From assembly GCA_037179385.1 (NCBI GenBank), contig CM074195.1:24889436-24953435 (forward strand): a DNA stretch of 64,000 nt, in the 5' to 3' direction. Position 1 is the first letter of the stretch; each line of letters starts with the position of its first letter. The stretch comes from Holothuria scabra. Lineage: Eukaryota; Echinodermata; Holothuroidea; Aspidochirotida; Holothuriidae. A program made the position numbers and the translations under genes. The notes below the pieces were generated by a model that saw only the letters and a program-made list of their open reading frames with translations, was not told where the DNA came from and made no database searches. Shown in pieces: positions 46,234 to 57,670 of the stretch.

Positions 46234-46729
46234 CAGTGGCGTACCCAGGATTTCTCTGATGGGGGGGGGGGGGGGTTGCAGTATGTCTAAGGGGAGGGGT
46301 GTTCGGAAACTTTTTGACGTTTTAAGGAGCCTAGATGCAAAATGGTGCAAGATTTTCGACTTTGACAGGAACAGTGTAAAAGTTGCATCATGGTGGTTCA
46401 TTAAGATAAAACTGAAACTTTTGTGTCTTTACATTCTTATGCCATTTATGCTACCTTACGAAGTAAAACTTGCCTTTGAATTTGCACACTTTTAGGAGTC
46501 AAAATAAAAGAGTATTGATCGGTATAGTATTTGTGGTATTTCTTCGACACAAAACGTTATTTGTTATAAAGATTACCTAAGCGGAGCGCTACCATTGATG
46601 GGCGCGGAGCGTAGAGAAAATTTCGGAAAAATCATACCACTCAGATGGCCGGAAATAGCATTTTCCAGACTTATAGAAGAATCTGCCCAGTCACTGCCCC
46701 CCACTTCCCCCACCTTCGTACGCCACTAA
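46234..46729. mobile_element. CAGTGGCGTAC-ended dispersed element
   Basis: Begins CAGTGGCGTACCCAGGATTT, followed by 15 G, and ends GTACGCCACT, so the ends are short inverted repeats like the hAT-type elements at 34956 and 60162. A clean 8-bp duplication is not visible. The copy in unit D (from 58604) has lost the right end. The interior includes CCTAAGCGGAGCGCTACCAT and a GGCCGGAAATAGCATTTTCC word found in many places here. Confidence 0.5.
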
Positions 46730-46780
46730 AAGCAGGCCTAAAAGTGGCTCGATCACACAGGATATCCTGTTAGAACAGCA

Positions 46781-47069
46781 GTCTCTCACCCCAAACAGTA
46801 CCAATTCTCCTAACCTTCTTACTTAAGCCCCTCCCACAATTGTCTGAAATTTATCCTCATCCAGACACAACCTCAGTTTATTGCTTCAGGGTGAGTATAG
46901 ACAAACTCAATTTATATAATCAAAACACTCTCAGGACCGTTCATGCTGTGTAATATAAGCTTTGGTACTCTGCATTGTTTGAATTAGCTGTCAGTCAAAG
47001 AGCTGAGCCAATTGAGAATTTCGGTACCCGGTACCAAAATTGTAGTTTGGGGTGAGAGGTTTGGCCCTT
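46781..47069. mobile_element. TTAA-type MITE copy (same family as 26099), inverted
   Basis: Reads CTCTCACCCCAAACAGTACC to TTGGGGTGAGAGGTTTGGCC, the reverse of the 26099 element. The far left end is worn. The right flank is TTGAG here but TTAAG in the unit D copy (59063-59352), in keeping with an original TTAA site. Confidence 0.7.
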
Positions 47070-47712
47070 TGAGTGAAGAAGGCTACAAGGTACTCATGGA
47101 CCCGTTTATTGTTACACCCCAGGTTAGCAGAAAGCTTTTTTTCCAAACTAGCCTGTAAGCCTCCAAGGATAAGGCTAAGTAACAAAATCTAAGTGTGCCA
47201 ATGGATCCCGTTTATTCTAATTTCTAGACTAACTTTGAGTTTATCGTTGGCCATGGATTGTTTCAGTCCCATTCATCGTTATGTACACAGAGTAAAATCG
47301 GTATAGCTACTACTAGCTTGCAGGACAATATAATAAACGCGGGGGGTCTACGTTAGTGACTTGTCACTTTTCACATCCTCTTACTGAATTCCCAAAGTGT
47401 ACAACGCAGAGACTGTGTGCAAGGGGATAAGTTCGGGTTTAGAGCCTTTCAGTGTTAGTTGTACTGTATCAGCTGTTGTTAAATTCCTGAATAACAGCTT
47501 CATGTGCACTGAAATGCACTGATCATAAAAACCGCGCGTATACAAGAGAACGTTCAATCTGCTACGCGGACATTTCTGTGGAACGCGAGTAAGGCCGGTT
47601 CATGCGACACTGACGAAATCTCAAATATGGGTTAATTTGTTGCATGAAAATACGAATTATGTATGAGAAATGTCTCAGCATTTTTCACTCTAACAAAAAT
47701 TTTGAGAAATTT

Positions 47713-47779
47713 TTGTCTTGCCGCGCCTGACCCGAAGGGGTGCCCACCCCCAAAAAAGTCCATCCTGGCTACGCCAATG
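47713..47779. mobile_element. Right-end stub of a hAT-like element
   Basis: CTTGCCGCGCCTGACC to CATCCTGGCTACGCCAATG followed by AACGTTAC is the right end of the element that is longer at 60162-61378 in unit D. The left part and left flank are deleted here. Confidence 0.65.
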
Positions 47780-50192
47780 AACGTTACTAATGTTGACCCA
47801 CTTATTGTGCTCAAAACGTTAGGCAAAACAAGCTTCACGTGAACTATTTGGGCAGAGAGTAACCATTGTGACCACCAGTTCTGAAGATTTTTAAAGTTTA
47901 GTGGTTGAAAAGGAAACATTTTGGATAGAAAACACCCACACTTATATAATAATGCATTTTCCGTTTATCCAACAACGTGAAAGCAGCCACATCGTTGTTC
48001 CTGACTCTCCCTAAGAGTCAGGAACTGGAGGGCGCACTTCCATGCGGGATTCGCTATGAAGCCAACGGGGAGGGTCACCTGATGTAGGTTAATTTACTCA
48101 AGTCGTTTTACTTCATGAAGGTTATTAAACAGATCTTTTTAATTTGTTAAGTAAGGTCAAACATGAGATTTCACGAACCAACTGCTTCGAAATTGGCCAC
48201 AATCCTTCTAAGGCCTGCCTCCACTTGAATGACAGCTTTTTGTGTAATATCGATATCGTCTGGTGAAAGAACAATTCAAATATATTCTACCTATGTTGTC
48301 GTAATCTAACTCAGTAATATGAACCTTCGGCCCGACTGTGATGTTGAAGCAAAAATGTCCTAAAAGGTCGATTTGGCCTTTCTCACCCTACGAAAAAACA
48401 TAGGGGCTAGTATGCGTAGGTAGCCAGGCCTGCACGTAAATCAATGGACGTGGGGCTGAGTGTCCACCATTTTTGCACCAAGTGGTATATCGCTAAGTTG
48501 TTTGGCAGAGTGCCTCCGCCGGTTTTTATATATCTGAGCCAAAGATCGAAAGAATGACCCAAGATTTTGAAACTAAATAACTAAATGATACTTTTTCTAA
48601 AGTCATCCTGACCCTTTGGCATAGGGCCGTTCAGCCGTTCGGCGAAACCAAACTAAAAACTGCTTCCCGAACAAGCTATACGTCTACTGAAGGACAACAT
48701 TCAATGAACCAAATGAACTACAGCGAGCACGCCACCTCAAAAGTGCCTAAAAGTCAGTTTGAATCAAGTTACCGTGTCCACATAATGGCAAAGCTGGACG
48801 TGTGTATAACGCCATCATTTGATCGTCGCAGCTGGTCGCTGGTCGGGAATGCCAAGTTGGACAAAATGCCACCTTGTAGGCTAGACAACGGCTACCCACA
48901 GTGCCTTGGATCGTAGAGTTGCAGAGTGGTCTATTCCTGCACCTGTGCATCAATGCCATTCACAATTGCATGGGTTCAAATCCCGCTCGCTTTACGTGGG
49001 TTTTCTCCGGGTACTCTGGCTTTCCTCCCACATGGCATTATGATTTCATGGCATCGTGACTCTACGTCCCCTGATGAAATGTACTGGGCGGGGCGAAGGT
49101 AAAATCTTGAAATTGCAAAATAGCAAAACAGAATCCATCTTCACAATCATGATATGGTACGTAAATTTAAAGTGTCATAAACGGAAAATTTGTCAGTTTT
49201 TGTACGCGAGCGGCGATCTAGTGTTATTCTACTGAAGTATACCCTGTATTAAATCGAAAAAAAAGTTATCTTTTTGCTGATGTTTGGAAGATCCTTTATT
49301 CAGATACAATTTCATGTTTTGTAGAAAATAAGTGATAAGTCAAGAGAAGTGGAAAGGGATTATCCCCTAAAATCTGTTGTTTATTTTTTAGGGATATGTA
49401 AGCCTCTCAATTGCTGAGTGATCTTTGATTATCATCAGGGTAAAAAGGTGCAGACTAAACGCCCTTATTTTAAATGCACACTGCAGAGGTTCGCTGATTA
49501 AATATTCTGGACTTGCATGTCCCTCAGGATAATTTTGGGAACAATGTTTAAAGGGTTTGCGTCTTCCCAAAGAGCCCAAGATCGTTTTGTAAGGGACAAG
49601 TAATAAGTAAGTTGGAAGAATTTTAATTATCTGGTATAAAAACTTGGGTTGTTGTTCCATTTAAATATTACGAACCAAATATATCAGTATTTCTGGAGCA
49701 ACACCCTCAAATTTTCGACGCGGTTCGCTCGTCCAAACTTTTTCGTTCCAGATATTTTTTTCGGAAAACCTTCACTTCTGGCTCAGCCTCGGGTTACTGG
49801 ATTCTTCAACTGGGTAGAGCTGCCCCACCCCTTGTCGTGAATATCCTTTCATGTCAGAGGCGTAGGAAGAAATCTGAAGATTGGAGGCGGAGCAACTTTT
49901 GGACTATGCACCTCACCCTACCCCATTGACCAAAATTTGCATTTTTGATGCTCAATTTTTAGTGTTTTTCTACAAGGAAGAACATTTTTTAAATACAACA
50001 TTGTCTTCCATGACTCACCATTTTTCAAATGGTACTGCGAACTAAAAAGAGTGTAGGATATTCGTTTTTTCAGGCATGCTACACTAGACAATAATTCCAA
50101 TGTATCTATTACTTCTGCAAACTTTGACATTTTTACACCTTAAGAACTAAAGCCAACATCGATACAGACCATTCAACTGAAAATGTTGTATG

Positions 50193-50320
50193 TAAGATGG
50201 GGTTTTACGGACTTTTTCAGTTGGGGCTCACTTGCTTGTTTTCCCTACTCCATTGCTTATGCTGAGCACCAAGCACAATGGCAGTGGGTTCCTTTTTTAA
50301 TGTCCTCGGTATGACCCGGC
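50193..50320 (-). mobile_element. Truncated SINE (paralogue of 31729)
   Basis: Retains TAAGATGGGGTTTTACGGA, TTGGGGCTCACTTGCTTG, CTTATGCTGAGCACCAAGCA and GGTATGACCCGGC. The middle part present in unit C has been lost. Confidence 0.6.
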
Positions 50321-52133
50321 TGGGTTGAAAGGTATCTGATGAAAGGTTTGGGCCTATATGCGCGCATTTGAGTACGGTCGACCTATGACATCCTGCCTGA
50401 AATATTAAATCTTGCTCGAAAGACTAAACGGAGCTCCACCTTTAGTTGGCGCGGGGCGTACAGAAAATTTTGGAAAATCGCCACCCTCAGACAGCCGGAA
50501 ATGGCATATCTCGAGCGTGTAAGTAGTGTCTAAGCAGCAAGGGGTTCGACGGACTTTTCAGGGGAAGGAGAAAGCACCAGAATTTTCCGATTTTTTCTTT
50601 CAAGTGTGAACTCCACTGTGTAAGGGACGAAATGTTTGCCTTTTTCTGAAATATTTGTAAATATGGACCATGTTTGAAAGACGTTTTGCATTCTGGATTT
50701 CATGTGAGAAATTTAAAAGTCTGGGGATCACTGGAAAATCTGCACTTTCTTATTTGTGACAAATCTTAGAATGATTGCACGACCACTGACCATCGTTGCT
50801 GCTACATAATGTTATCTAAGGCCTACGCAATGACACTCTTCGATGACAGTTTACCAAACTGATTTATGAGCGAGCACTTATAGCATTTCAAATTGCGCTT
50901 TTTGAAACACTTGTTTACAAATACGCAGCTTGTACTGGAGAGAATTTGGAATTTCATGAAAGAAGAGTTGGGAAAATCACACTGTGAATGACTGTTGTCA
51001 CAAATGGCAAATTTTCGAAATTTTCATTTTGCGGAGCCAGGGAGCCATTGCTTCCCTGCCTCTTTGTAGCAACGTCTCTGCAAAGCAGTCGCTATTTTCA
51101 GCTTTAGTTTGCAAAGAATTCTCACTTCAAAAAAAAAATGAGCACATTGTAAATTGATCAGAAAACTTTCAAATGAGAAGTACGGTGCCACAGAATAGAA
51201 AGTTATAACTGATCATGCGCATTCTGCAATTTTTTTGATTTTTCATGAAAATTTTACAAAGATTACCATAAAGATGCTTTATAGATTACGGGCTATTTAA
51301 TTACATTACATTTAATGTTTCCAGCTTTCGGAAGCGTCTGATAAATTGAATCTCGATTGAATTTCTTGAGGGTGGAAACAAGGGAGGCATAATCAGATAA
51401 GTTAGTTGCACGTTGCGCAATCTATCTGCTGTGGAGTCGGCCTGTCACCCCAGGCCGTCTGTGTGTACTTGTGGGGGGAAACTTGTGGTAATGGTTTTGA
51501 ATAAAAGTAATAAAAGCGCCTTAATTTAAGAAAAAAAATCCAGGGTGACGATCGTTGTATGCTCGAATGGGGGGGGGGGCGGGAAGACTACAACACAGGG
51601 AGACGAAGGCATTTGGTCATCATTGAATCAGTCAGAAGGAGATGCAAGCAACCAAAATTTTTCTATTTGTTTAAGTGTAAACATCATCAGGAAAGTAATT
51701 TGCAATGCACAAATCGCGCAGAAACTGCTGCCTTTTCAAACAAATATCTAAATATATAGAGTTTGTTTTGCTGATGATTTTAAACTCTGGATTTTCTCTG
51801 AAGAAATTTGAAACGTTTAGGGATTATTAAATAATTTACTTTAGGATTATTGGGTTATTTAAAATTCCCAAAAACAAATCCTAGATTGTACGACGACTGT
51901 AGATCTTTGATTTTAAATAAAAGTAATAATCTGAGGTATGTGGATTTAGGCTCTCCTATGACATTTACAAAGTTTCAGAAACGCCGTTGCCTTTTTAGAA
52001 TTTTTTTAAAATCCAGAGCGTGTACTGGATGAAATTCGAAATTCTATGGAAGAAAATTTGGGAAAAATGCCTTTTAGATCATCGGTGCCACTTAATGATC
52101 TGGTCTCACATATATAGGATTGGAACTTCGAGT

Positions 52134-52313
52134 GATGGTAGGGTCATACCAAAGACTTTAAAAACGGAACCTACTGCCATTGTGCTTGATGCTCAGCATA
52201 AGCAATGGCGTAGGGAAAACAAGCCAAAGAGCCACAACTGGAAAGAAGTCCCTGACCGGCTCGTCTTGAACCGGTTGGTTGGAAGCTGGGCCATTAAACT
52301 CCATCTAACTAAC
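52134..52313 (+). mobile_element. SINE, body and tail, plus orientation
   Basis: Runs from GGTAGGGTCATACCAAAGAC through GGAACCTACTGCCATTGTGC, GCTCAGCATAAGCAATGG and ACCGGCTCGTCTTGAACC to AAACTCCATCTAAC. The head is cut. Only its first 55 bases survive in unit C. Confidence 0.7.
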
Positions 52314-52947
52314 GAACATACAGGGAAAATTTCCTTTTTTGTTTTAATTTTCAAATGTAGGAAAAGTTTAGTTTCCAAATTTGATGAATGAGTTGGCACT
52401 ACTGCATTAGGGATTGCTATTTAAGGCGCTCTAAGCGCCGTAAATGAATTGCGTACCATAATTATTTTATCCATTCTATCAGTGGTACACATATTACCCG
52501 AAACAATTTGCCCGAAATAGTACAATATTCAGACAAAAGTCGTAAAGATGACAGGAACAGATGAGAGGGTTTACAGGGGCATCCTCTGTAAATCACATGT
52601 ATAACCAAGTAAGCAATTTTCCTGACTAAAGCCCCGCCTAAACGATCACACACACTTGTTCAAAACCTTTTCATACATTTGTTGGTTGTTCTTGGTTGTA
52701 GTATAGCACAGTCTTATAGTAGAGTCTTAGGAGGGGATATGCAGGTTATAGAACTTACATAACCCCGACTTGGCTAATTTGAAGAGACGACCGCAAAATA
52801 CGTCCGTCCTCTTTAAATCCAAACAAGCACTGATCTTTACTATCCAATCACGCAATCTCATGGAATTTCGCAATGAATGGAATAGGCGAGGTAGGATTGT
52901 TGGTTGTTCTTCACGGACAAATTATGGTTTAACTCTGTATGAAATTG

Positions 52948-53033
52948 CGCCATCTGCTTTACTGCTGCATTAATGACGATAATACAGAATGATTGATTGG
53001 AAGGACAACGACGTCGCGAAGCAGTTTAATTTG
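52948..53033 (+). other. Probable 5' exon of gene D
   Basis: CGCCATCT at 52948, donor GTAAGT at 53034. An ATG at 52989 opens MIDWKDNDVAKQFNL, which runs to the donor and, after joining to 53986, continues in frame into the receptor. Either this is an optional N-terminal extension ahead of the signal sequence, or the frame is a chance left by the other copies. B keeps it open; A stops it and C has lost it. The intron is 53034-53985. Confidence 0.6.
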
Positions 53034-53569
53034 GTAAGTTCACTTAGTTTGCTTTTCTAGATTTTACATTAAGTCGAGTGGTGCATAAACTGAGGGTCGT
53101 GATCCGTATGGGGCCGTCTGGAGTCATGTGAAAAGATTGACAGAGTGTAATATACATTTAAGTATTAATAGGCCTATGTGTAAATAACTGATAGCATAGA
53201 TAGAATAGTTATGTCATTCTACCTCCGGAGTAATCTATCCTACCCAGTAGAATGACATGATTATTTAAAGCTTTGAATCTTGTTCGGATTATAATTTTCC
53301 CCACATCATCTTTCTGCTTGATTTAGTACTAGCGTGGTTTGACAGTATGTGGTCTTGGCATACTGGCTGAACTGAAGCAATTTCAGCGATCACAATGTAA
53401 CACATTAGGTAGCTACATCACCTGTTTTTGTCAATTTTTGTGTCAAGTCACCGTAGTATAGATAAGACTAATGCATTGCTATGGTTCCAGTTCAACTTCT
53501 TATTAAATGAGTAAACCAATACTACGGTTACCCCCTCTTAGCCCTAGGCTCCTGTCGAGTTGGTTTGAA

Positions 53570-53793
53570 AGTTGGAGTTTTACGGCCCAGTTTCCAACCA
53601 TTTGGTTCAAGTCGAGCCGGCCACGTTTTGGCTCACAGGCTTGTTTTCCCTACTCCATTGCTTCTGCGAAACATCACGCACAACAGCAGTAGTTTCCTTT
53701 TTAGCCTGAGAGTCTATAGAATGACTCGACCTGGGAGTAGAACCCGGCCACTCGTAAGAGGTTGATGCTCTTACCGTAAGATCAAACAGGCGG
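53570..53793 (-). mobile_element. tRNA-derived SINE in the gene D intron
   Basis: The minus-strand head carries GGTAAGAGCATC and GGGTTCTACTCCCAGG (B box-like), then the family body to GGCCGTAAAACTCC. GCTCCTGTC occurs on both sides (53549-53557 and 53797-53805). Unit C has a single GCTCCTGTG at 38746, so the insertion is specific to D. Confidence 0.75.
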
Positions 53794-53985
53794 TTTGCTC
53801 CTGTCAAACTCGTGTATGGAAACCTCATCCACGCTCTTTAGTGACACTAATGTACACAACACCTCCACAGTAATTAGTTTCAGTGTTAACATCAGTTTCA
53901 CAGTAAAAGTGATATCATTTTGTATTGCCTTTTCCAGAAAAGATGAGTTTGATGAATATTTTTTATTTCTATGTTTTTCTTTCAG

Positions 53986-55359
53986 ATGTTCATGATAATG
54001 CAGATTCAACCCCTGACATTGTTGCTGTGCATTTGGCTGGTGTTTGGAATTAGCACCTGTGAGAGATTAGATTTCCATTCTTATATCCAACAAGTTAAAT
54101 GGTTTCAAGAAGGAATAATACTTGAATTGTACTGCACACAAGATACAACAAACGACATCAATATTGAGTTAACTAATCAGAGAATGATTGTAGAAGGATC
54201 ACATTTAGGAGAAGTTACTGGCGCATATGAATTTCTCAAGAATTCAACAATGAGCGTTCTTTTTATCAAAGCATTGAGCAGGAATGAAGACGGAGTATTT
54301 ACCTGCAGTGAAGCTGGACAAAATCAAAAATTTGTTCAAGTGAAAGTTTTGTACAGTCCATCAGATAAGAGTCCGCAATGTATGTCTAACTACGATTCAC
54401 CTGTGATATTTGATGTTTTACGTCAGGATTATATCAATTTTACCTGCAAAACCGATGAGGGAAACCCACCTGTTTCTATTAAAGCTGACATTTTCCTGTC
54501 AAAGACTGCTGGTGCTACTAACATTAAAGATAATTGCTCCGAAAATGACAAAGTTGGTAAAAGCATTTCTTTCAGCTGTCATATGAACGAGTCACTAAAC
54601 AATGCAACGTTTAATTGTGATGTGACTCAGCAGTTCCCCAACCCATACAGTGGAGGTTACAGTGGTTCTTGTTCTTTCGGACCATTGCATTTTCTTTCCA
54701 GTTTCTCAATAACAATTAATGAGGCAAATGTGACCGTAAAGCAAGGACAGAATTTTAATCTGACGTGTACCACTGACGTCCGTGAGGTCTTTATAAAGTG
54801 GATTGGTATTCCTGAAGATTGGGGGTACAATGTGACGAGAGATGACTATTTCAGTTTTGTGTGGATTGAAAATGTAAACCAACAATCGACGTCAGAGATC
54901 AACGTGCACTGTATTGGTTACTATGGTAACAAGAATGTGACAGACAGTGTAAAAATTCACATTATAAATTTACAATCAGGTAGGACTATACTCGTTTTTG
55001 TAATTCTAGTCGTAACCATTTGTTTAATTACGTGTATATCTGCTGGCGTTTTCATCGTATGTTTTCATTGGAGAAAAACCGGCAGCAATATACACAAGCA
55101 GCAAGTTGACCAAGCCACATACACCACTACAGTGATGGCTCCATATAAGATAACTGAAGAAAATACAGCTGAACTGCAAGGATCACAAGAATACGACCAC
55201 TCAATAGTGACTTCAAACTCACCTGGTGACAATTCAAATACAAAATATTACGAAATACCTTTGCAATCCTCGAGACTTGATGAGGGTGATAACGGGTATT
55301 TGGTTCCTACTTCATCTCACCCACAACCCCCGATGTATCAACATGTTGAAAACCGGTAG
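53986..55359 (+). CDS. Gene D: three-Ig-domain transmembrane receptor with tyrosine tail (457 aa)
   Basis: Intact paralogue of A and C. Signal peptide up to about residue 25. Ig 1 has Cys50-Cys107 with EDGVFTC. The six-cysteine second domain has cysteines 132, 154, 184, 198, 211 and 229. Ig 3 has Cys261, Trp272 and Cys309. The helix is at about 333-361. Tail tyrosines are Y379, Y387, Y403, Y421/Y422 (TKYYEI), Y438 (NGYLVP) and Y451 (PMYQHV). 53986 is the first ATG after the acceptor AG (53984-53985). The start used by the paralogues corresponds to 53992, two codons on. The frame is also open back through the splice into exon 1 (ATG at 52989), which would add 15 residues. An ATG at 53971 lies in the intron and is not used. 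Function as for gene A, inferred. Confidence 0.9.
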   Translation: MFMIMQIQPLTLLLCIWLVFGISTCERLDFHSYIQQVKWFQEGIILELYCTQDTTNDINIELTNQRMIVEGSHLGEVTGAYEFLKNSTMSVLFIKALSRNEDGVFTCSEAGQNQKFVQVKVLYSPSDKSPQCMSNYDSPVIFDVLRQDYINFTCKTDEGNPPVSIKADIFLSKTAGATNIKDNCSENDKVGKSISFSCHMNESLNNATFNCDVTQQFPNPYSGGYSGSCSFGPLHFLSSFSITINEANVTVKQGQNFNLTCTTDVREVFIKWIGIPEDWGYNVTRDDYFSFVWIENVNQQSTSEINVHCIGYYGNKNVTDSVKIHIINLQSGRTILVFVILVVTICLITCISAGVFIVCFHWRKTGSNIHKQQVDQATYTTTVMAPYKITEENTAELQGSQEYDHSIVTSNSPGDNSNTKYYEIPLQSSRLDEGDNGYLVPTSSHPQPPMYQHVENR

Positions 55360-56425
55360 ACCGACTTCATCTTTTGTTCACATAACGGATGAAAAGAGAT
55401 AAGTTATAAACCACGGTTGTTTTCTACCCAACAATAATTATGGCGAAGAAACGAATATATGTATTTGCAACCGAGTGTTTCTTCCAAAACCGACAGTGCT
55501 AAAATTTTTCAGAGGGGACAAAATTGTGGATAAACTTTCAAAGAGAATTAATGCAGCTGATTGAATTTATGTTGAACGTAGGCCTTACTGACTTGCATTG
55601 CCTGCAAGACTACTTCCAGGAAGTGAAGTGCATAAATATCCGTAGGGTCGCTCTAAATCTTCCCTCTCCGGAAACGTTACCCCTGGGACACCTTTAGTCA
55701 TAAAGCCTCTCTTTTTAGCAAAGGAAAATAAACATGAGGTTCACTGTTCGAGAAACAGGACAATCATACTTGCGTTTGGTCTTTTCCAAGTTCCGGAGTT
55801 TAGATATGAGTCTGCAAGGGAATATTTATATTTTAGATTTACCCATAATACAAGTAGCATTCTTTCATGTGAAAAGAATACCAATGAAAAGGTTAAGGTA
55901 ATGTGGAACATATACTTCGTTAAAAAAGTGGTGAAAAATGCCACACTGATTTTGTTTGTTCTGGGCAATGTATTTCCTCTAGATCATATCCTCCACGTAA
56001 CAGATTTAATTATTATTATTTTTTTTGGGGGGGGGGGGTTGAACTTGAAGGGAGTCCCACTAATGAAATATTCAACCATGCATTACATCCTGCAAAACTT
56101 TCAACTAAATATTAAAATATTTAACTACCTCCACTGCGACGTCACCGACTTGGCATTATTAGTCGACTTGTCCATAAAATCGGGTTACATGCTACAGCAT
56201 AATGACAGTATTGCGCTAGGCTCCTGCACTGGTTTGTTTTGATGTAACTTAGTCGGTGTAACACGAGTCGAGGGTACGTGAAATCAATATATACTCAAGA
56301 AACTAGTATAAATATAAGAAAGATACTATCCTAAAATATCATCCTAAACAAGCAGTAAAATTATAGGACAGGCGTTAAAGGAGACGCATTGAGAGATTCG
56401 TCATGCATACCTCGTAGGTTCTCTT
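55360..56425 (+). other. 3' UTR and flank of gene D
   Basis: Close match to 43189-44330 after gene C: CCGACTTCATCTTTTGTTCA, then the CTACTTCCAGG block, with a 12-G run at 56027-56038. No independent gene. An AATAAA near 55727 is not conserved in C. Confidence 0.65.
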
Positions 56426-56429
56426 TTAA

Positions 56430-56682
56430 CCCTTTACCGTTGTTTGGGTCCTTTTGGACCCATGCGGAGAGCTCGGCTGTCACACATCTTTACTGTTTCA
56501 CGCGGAGCTCGAAACTGCGAGTAGCTTCCCCCAAAATTTCGGCCACAAGGGCGAGAGGGACAATAGTTTAAGGTCACGGGGTCAATGGCCTACGGAAGCC
56601 GATGCGGGGTGGGCTACGTCCGCTTTTCCGCCCAATCTCGAGGCGCGCAAATATGCCCCGATCGGAGCACAACGGTAAAGGG
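56430..56682. mobile_element. GC-rich TTAA-flanked MITE (second copy of the 29361 family)
   Basis: Starts CCCTTTACCGTTGTTTGGG and ends CACAACGGTAAAGGG with TTAA on both sides (56426-56429 and 56683-56686). The equivalent place in unit C (CTCTTTTTATTGACTTTAAA near 44331) lacks it. Insertion followed the C/D split, or the C copy left precisely. Confidence 0.88.
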
Positions 56683-56686
56683 TTAA

Positions 56687-57670
56687 GTGACTTTAAAAGG
56701 CCTCTACTCCTTTTGCAGTGTAAATACCTCATGCCGAGTCTCGTAGACCTTGTGCCCCATCTATGAAGATATGATTAATTGTTCATATGAACACCTTAAG
56801 TATACTTGTGGGAAATGCCAACGTCCCTACCTTTCAATAAGTCCAAAACAAATAAAAATCGAAATGCGCCCGTTTTTATGAGAGGACAACTAGCAATAAG
56901 AGTGCATTGCTATCTTCTTCACCGGACTTGGGGATGTATTTTAATCGACGATTAAAGTAAGAATGTTTTCATTATATGAAGAAAGAAGGGTTCACATTAT
57001 CAATCTTTGTCAAGTAGGCCTACCCTGCTGAGCGATTGTCCCCAATTGCTAAATTTTTATACCTGTAAGCTACTCTTGTAATTTGAATAGTAACTCAGCC
57101 AACTCTAGTTCCAATTTTTTTTCACATATAACAGCTGAATATGGGTTTGTAACTGTACTAAAGGATCCCACAAGTCCCATTAAGCAACTTGTCTTTACTT
57201 AGTACATAGATAAGCTTAGTAGCTTGGAACAAAAAATTGAATCTTTAAGAATATGTGACAGCTTTTCAACCTTCTTGAATAAGTGTTTAGTTGTACTCTA
57301 TTTCTAAAGGGTTTTTAACACTATACCCATATTCTCACGCAAACTTCACATTAAAAAATCTTCATCCTAGTTTCAATATCCTATCCAAACAAAAAAAGAA
57401 TTTACAACTTTTTAATTAAGTGAAGGAAAATGCCAATAAAAGATACTTTGGAGAGTTTCAACTCAAATTCATGAGAGTCTAACGAATTTCCTTGAAATGA
57501 AGCAGTCTTTAAAACTCTAAAATTCTGCTGTGTTTCATATATTTAAAATCAATAGCGAAAAGGAAATATGCATAAGCGTAAGAGGCCCACAAACATTTCT
57601 GTCAAAATTTGAGTAATTTTGAAAAACATTTTCAGACACTGGAAATATTGTAATAATTAGGTTTCCTTAA
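56687..57670. other. Unit D flank, no gene
   Basis: Pairs with 44335-45310 (unit C) and in part with 26500-27240 (unit B). AT-rich, no supported gene. Similarity to unit C becomes very high from about 57470. Confidence 0.6.

Larger units (their letters stand above)
45311..49750. repeat. Right part of unit C, highly similar to 57671-63155
   Basis: Long collinear match to unit D: ACTTTTCAATTTCAGGAAGG, CCAGCTAAAACCTGGACTGC, CCGTTTATCCAACAACGTG and so on, with few differences over hundreds of bases. It starts in a CpG-richer block (45420-45960). A 44-codon frame starting at 45835 reads nearly the same in both copies, but upstream readings differ by a stop, so no gene is called. Near 48960 is a tRNA B-box-like GGGTTCAAATCCCG repeat with CTTTACGTGGGTTTTCTCCG after it, shared with 24890 and 62575. 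Otherwise non-coding. Confidence 0.7.
49751..52947. repeat. Left part of duplication unit D
   Basis: Starts at the TCGGAAAACCTTCACTT junction and pairs with 31288-33180, then jumps to pair with 37050-37870 in unit C. Unit B has the intervening segment, so unit D carries a deletion equal to about 3.9 kb of unit C. A truncated SINE (50193-50320) and a longer one (52134) are included. No supported gene is present. Confidence 0.65.

Noticed and set aside
53971..53985. Upstream ATG extending gene D by five codons
   Set aside because: It lies inside the polypyrimidine tract of the 3' splice site that ends at 53985.
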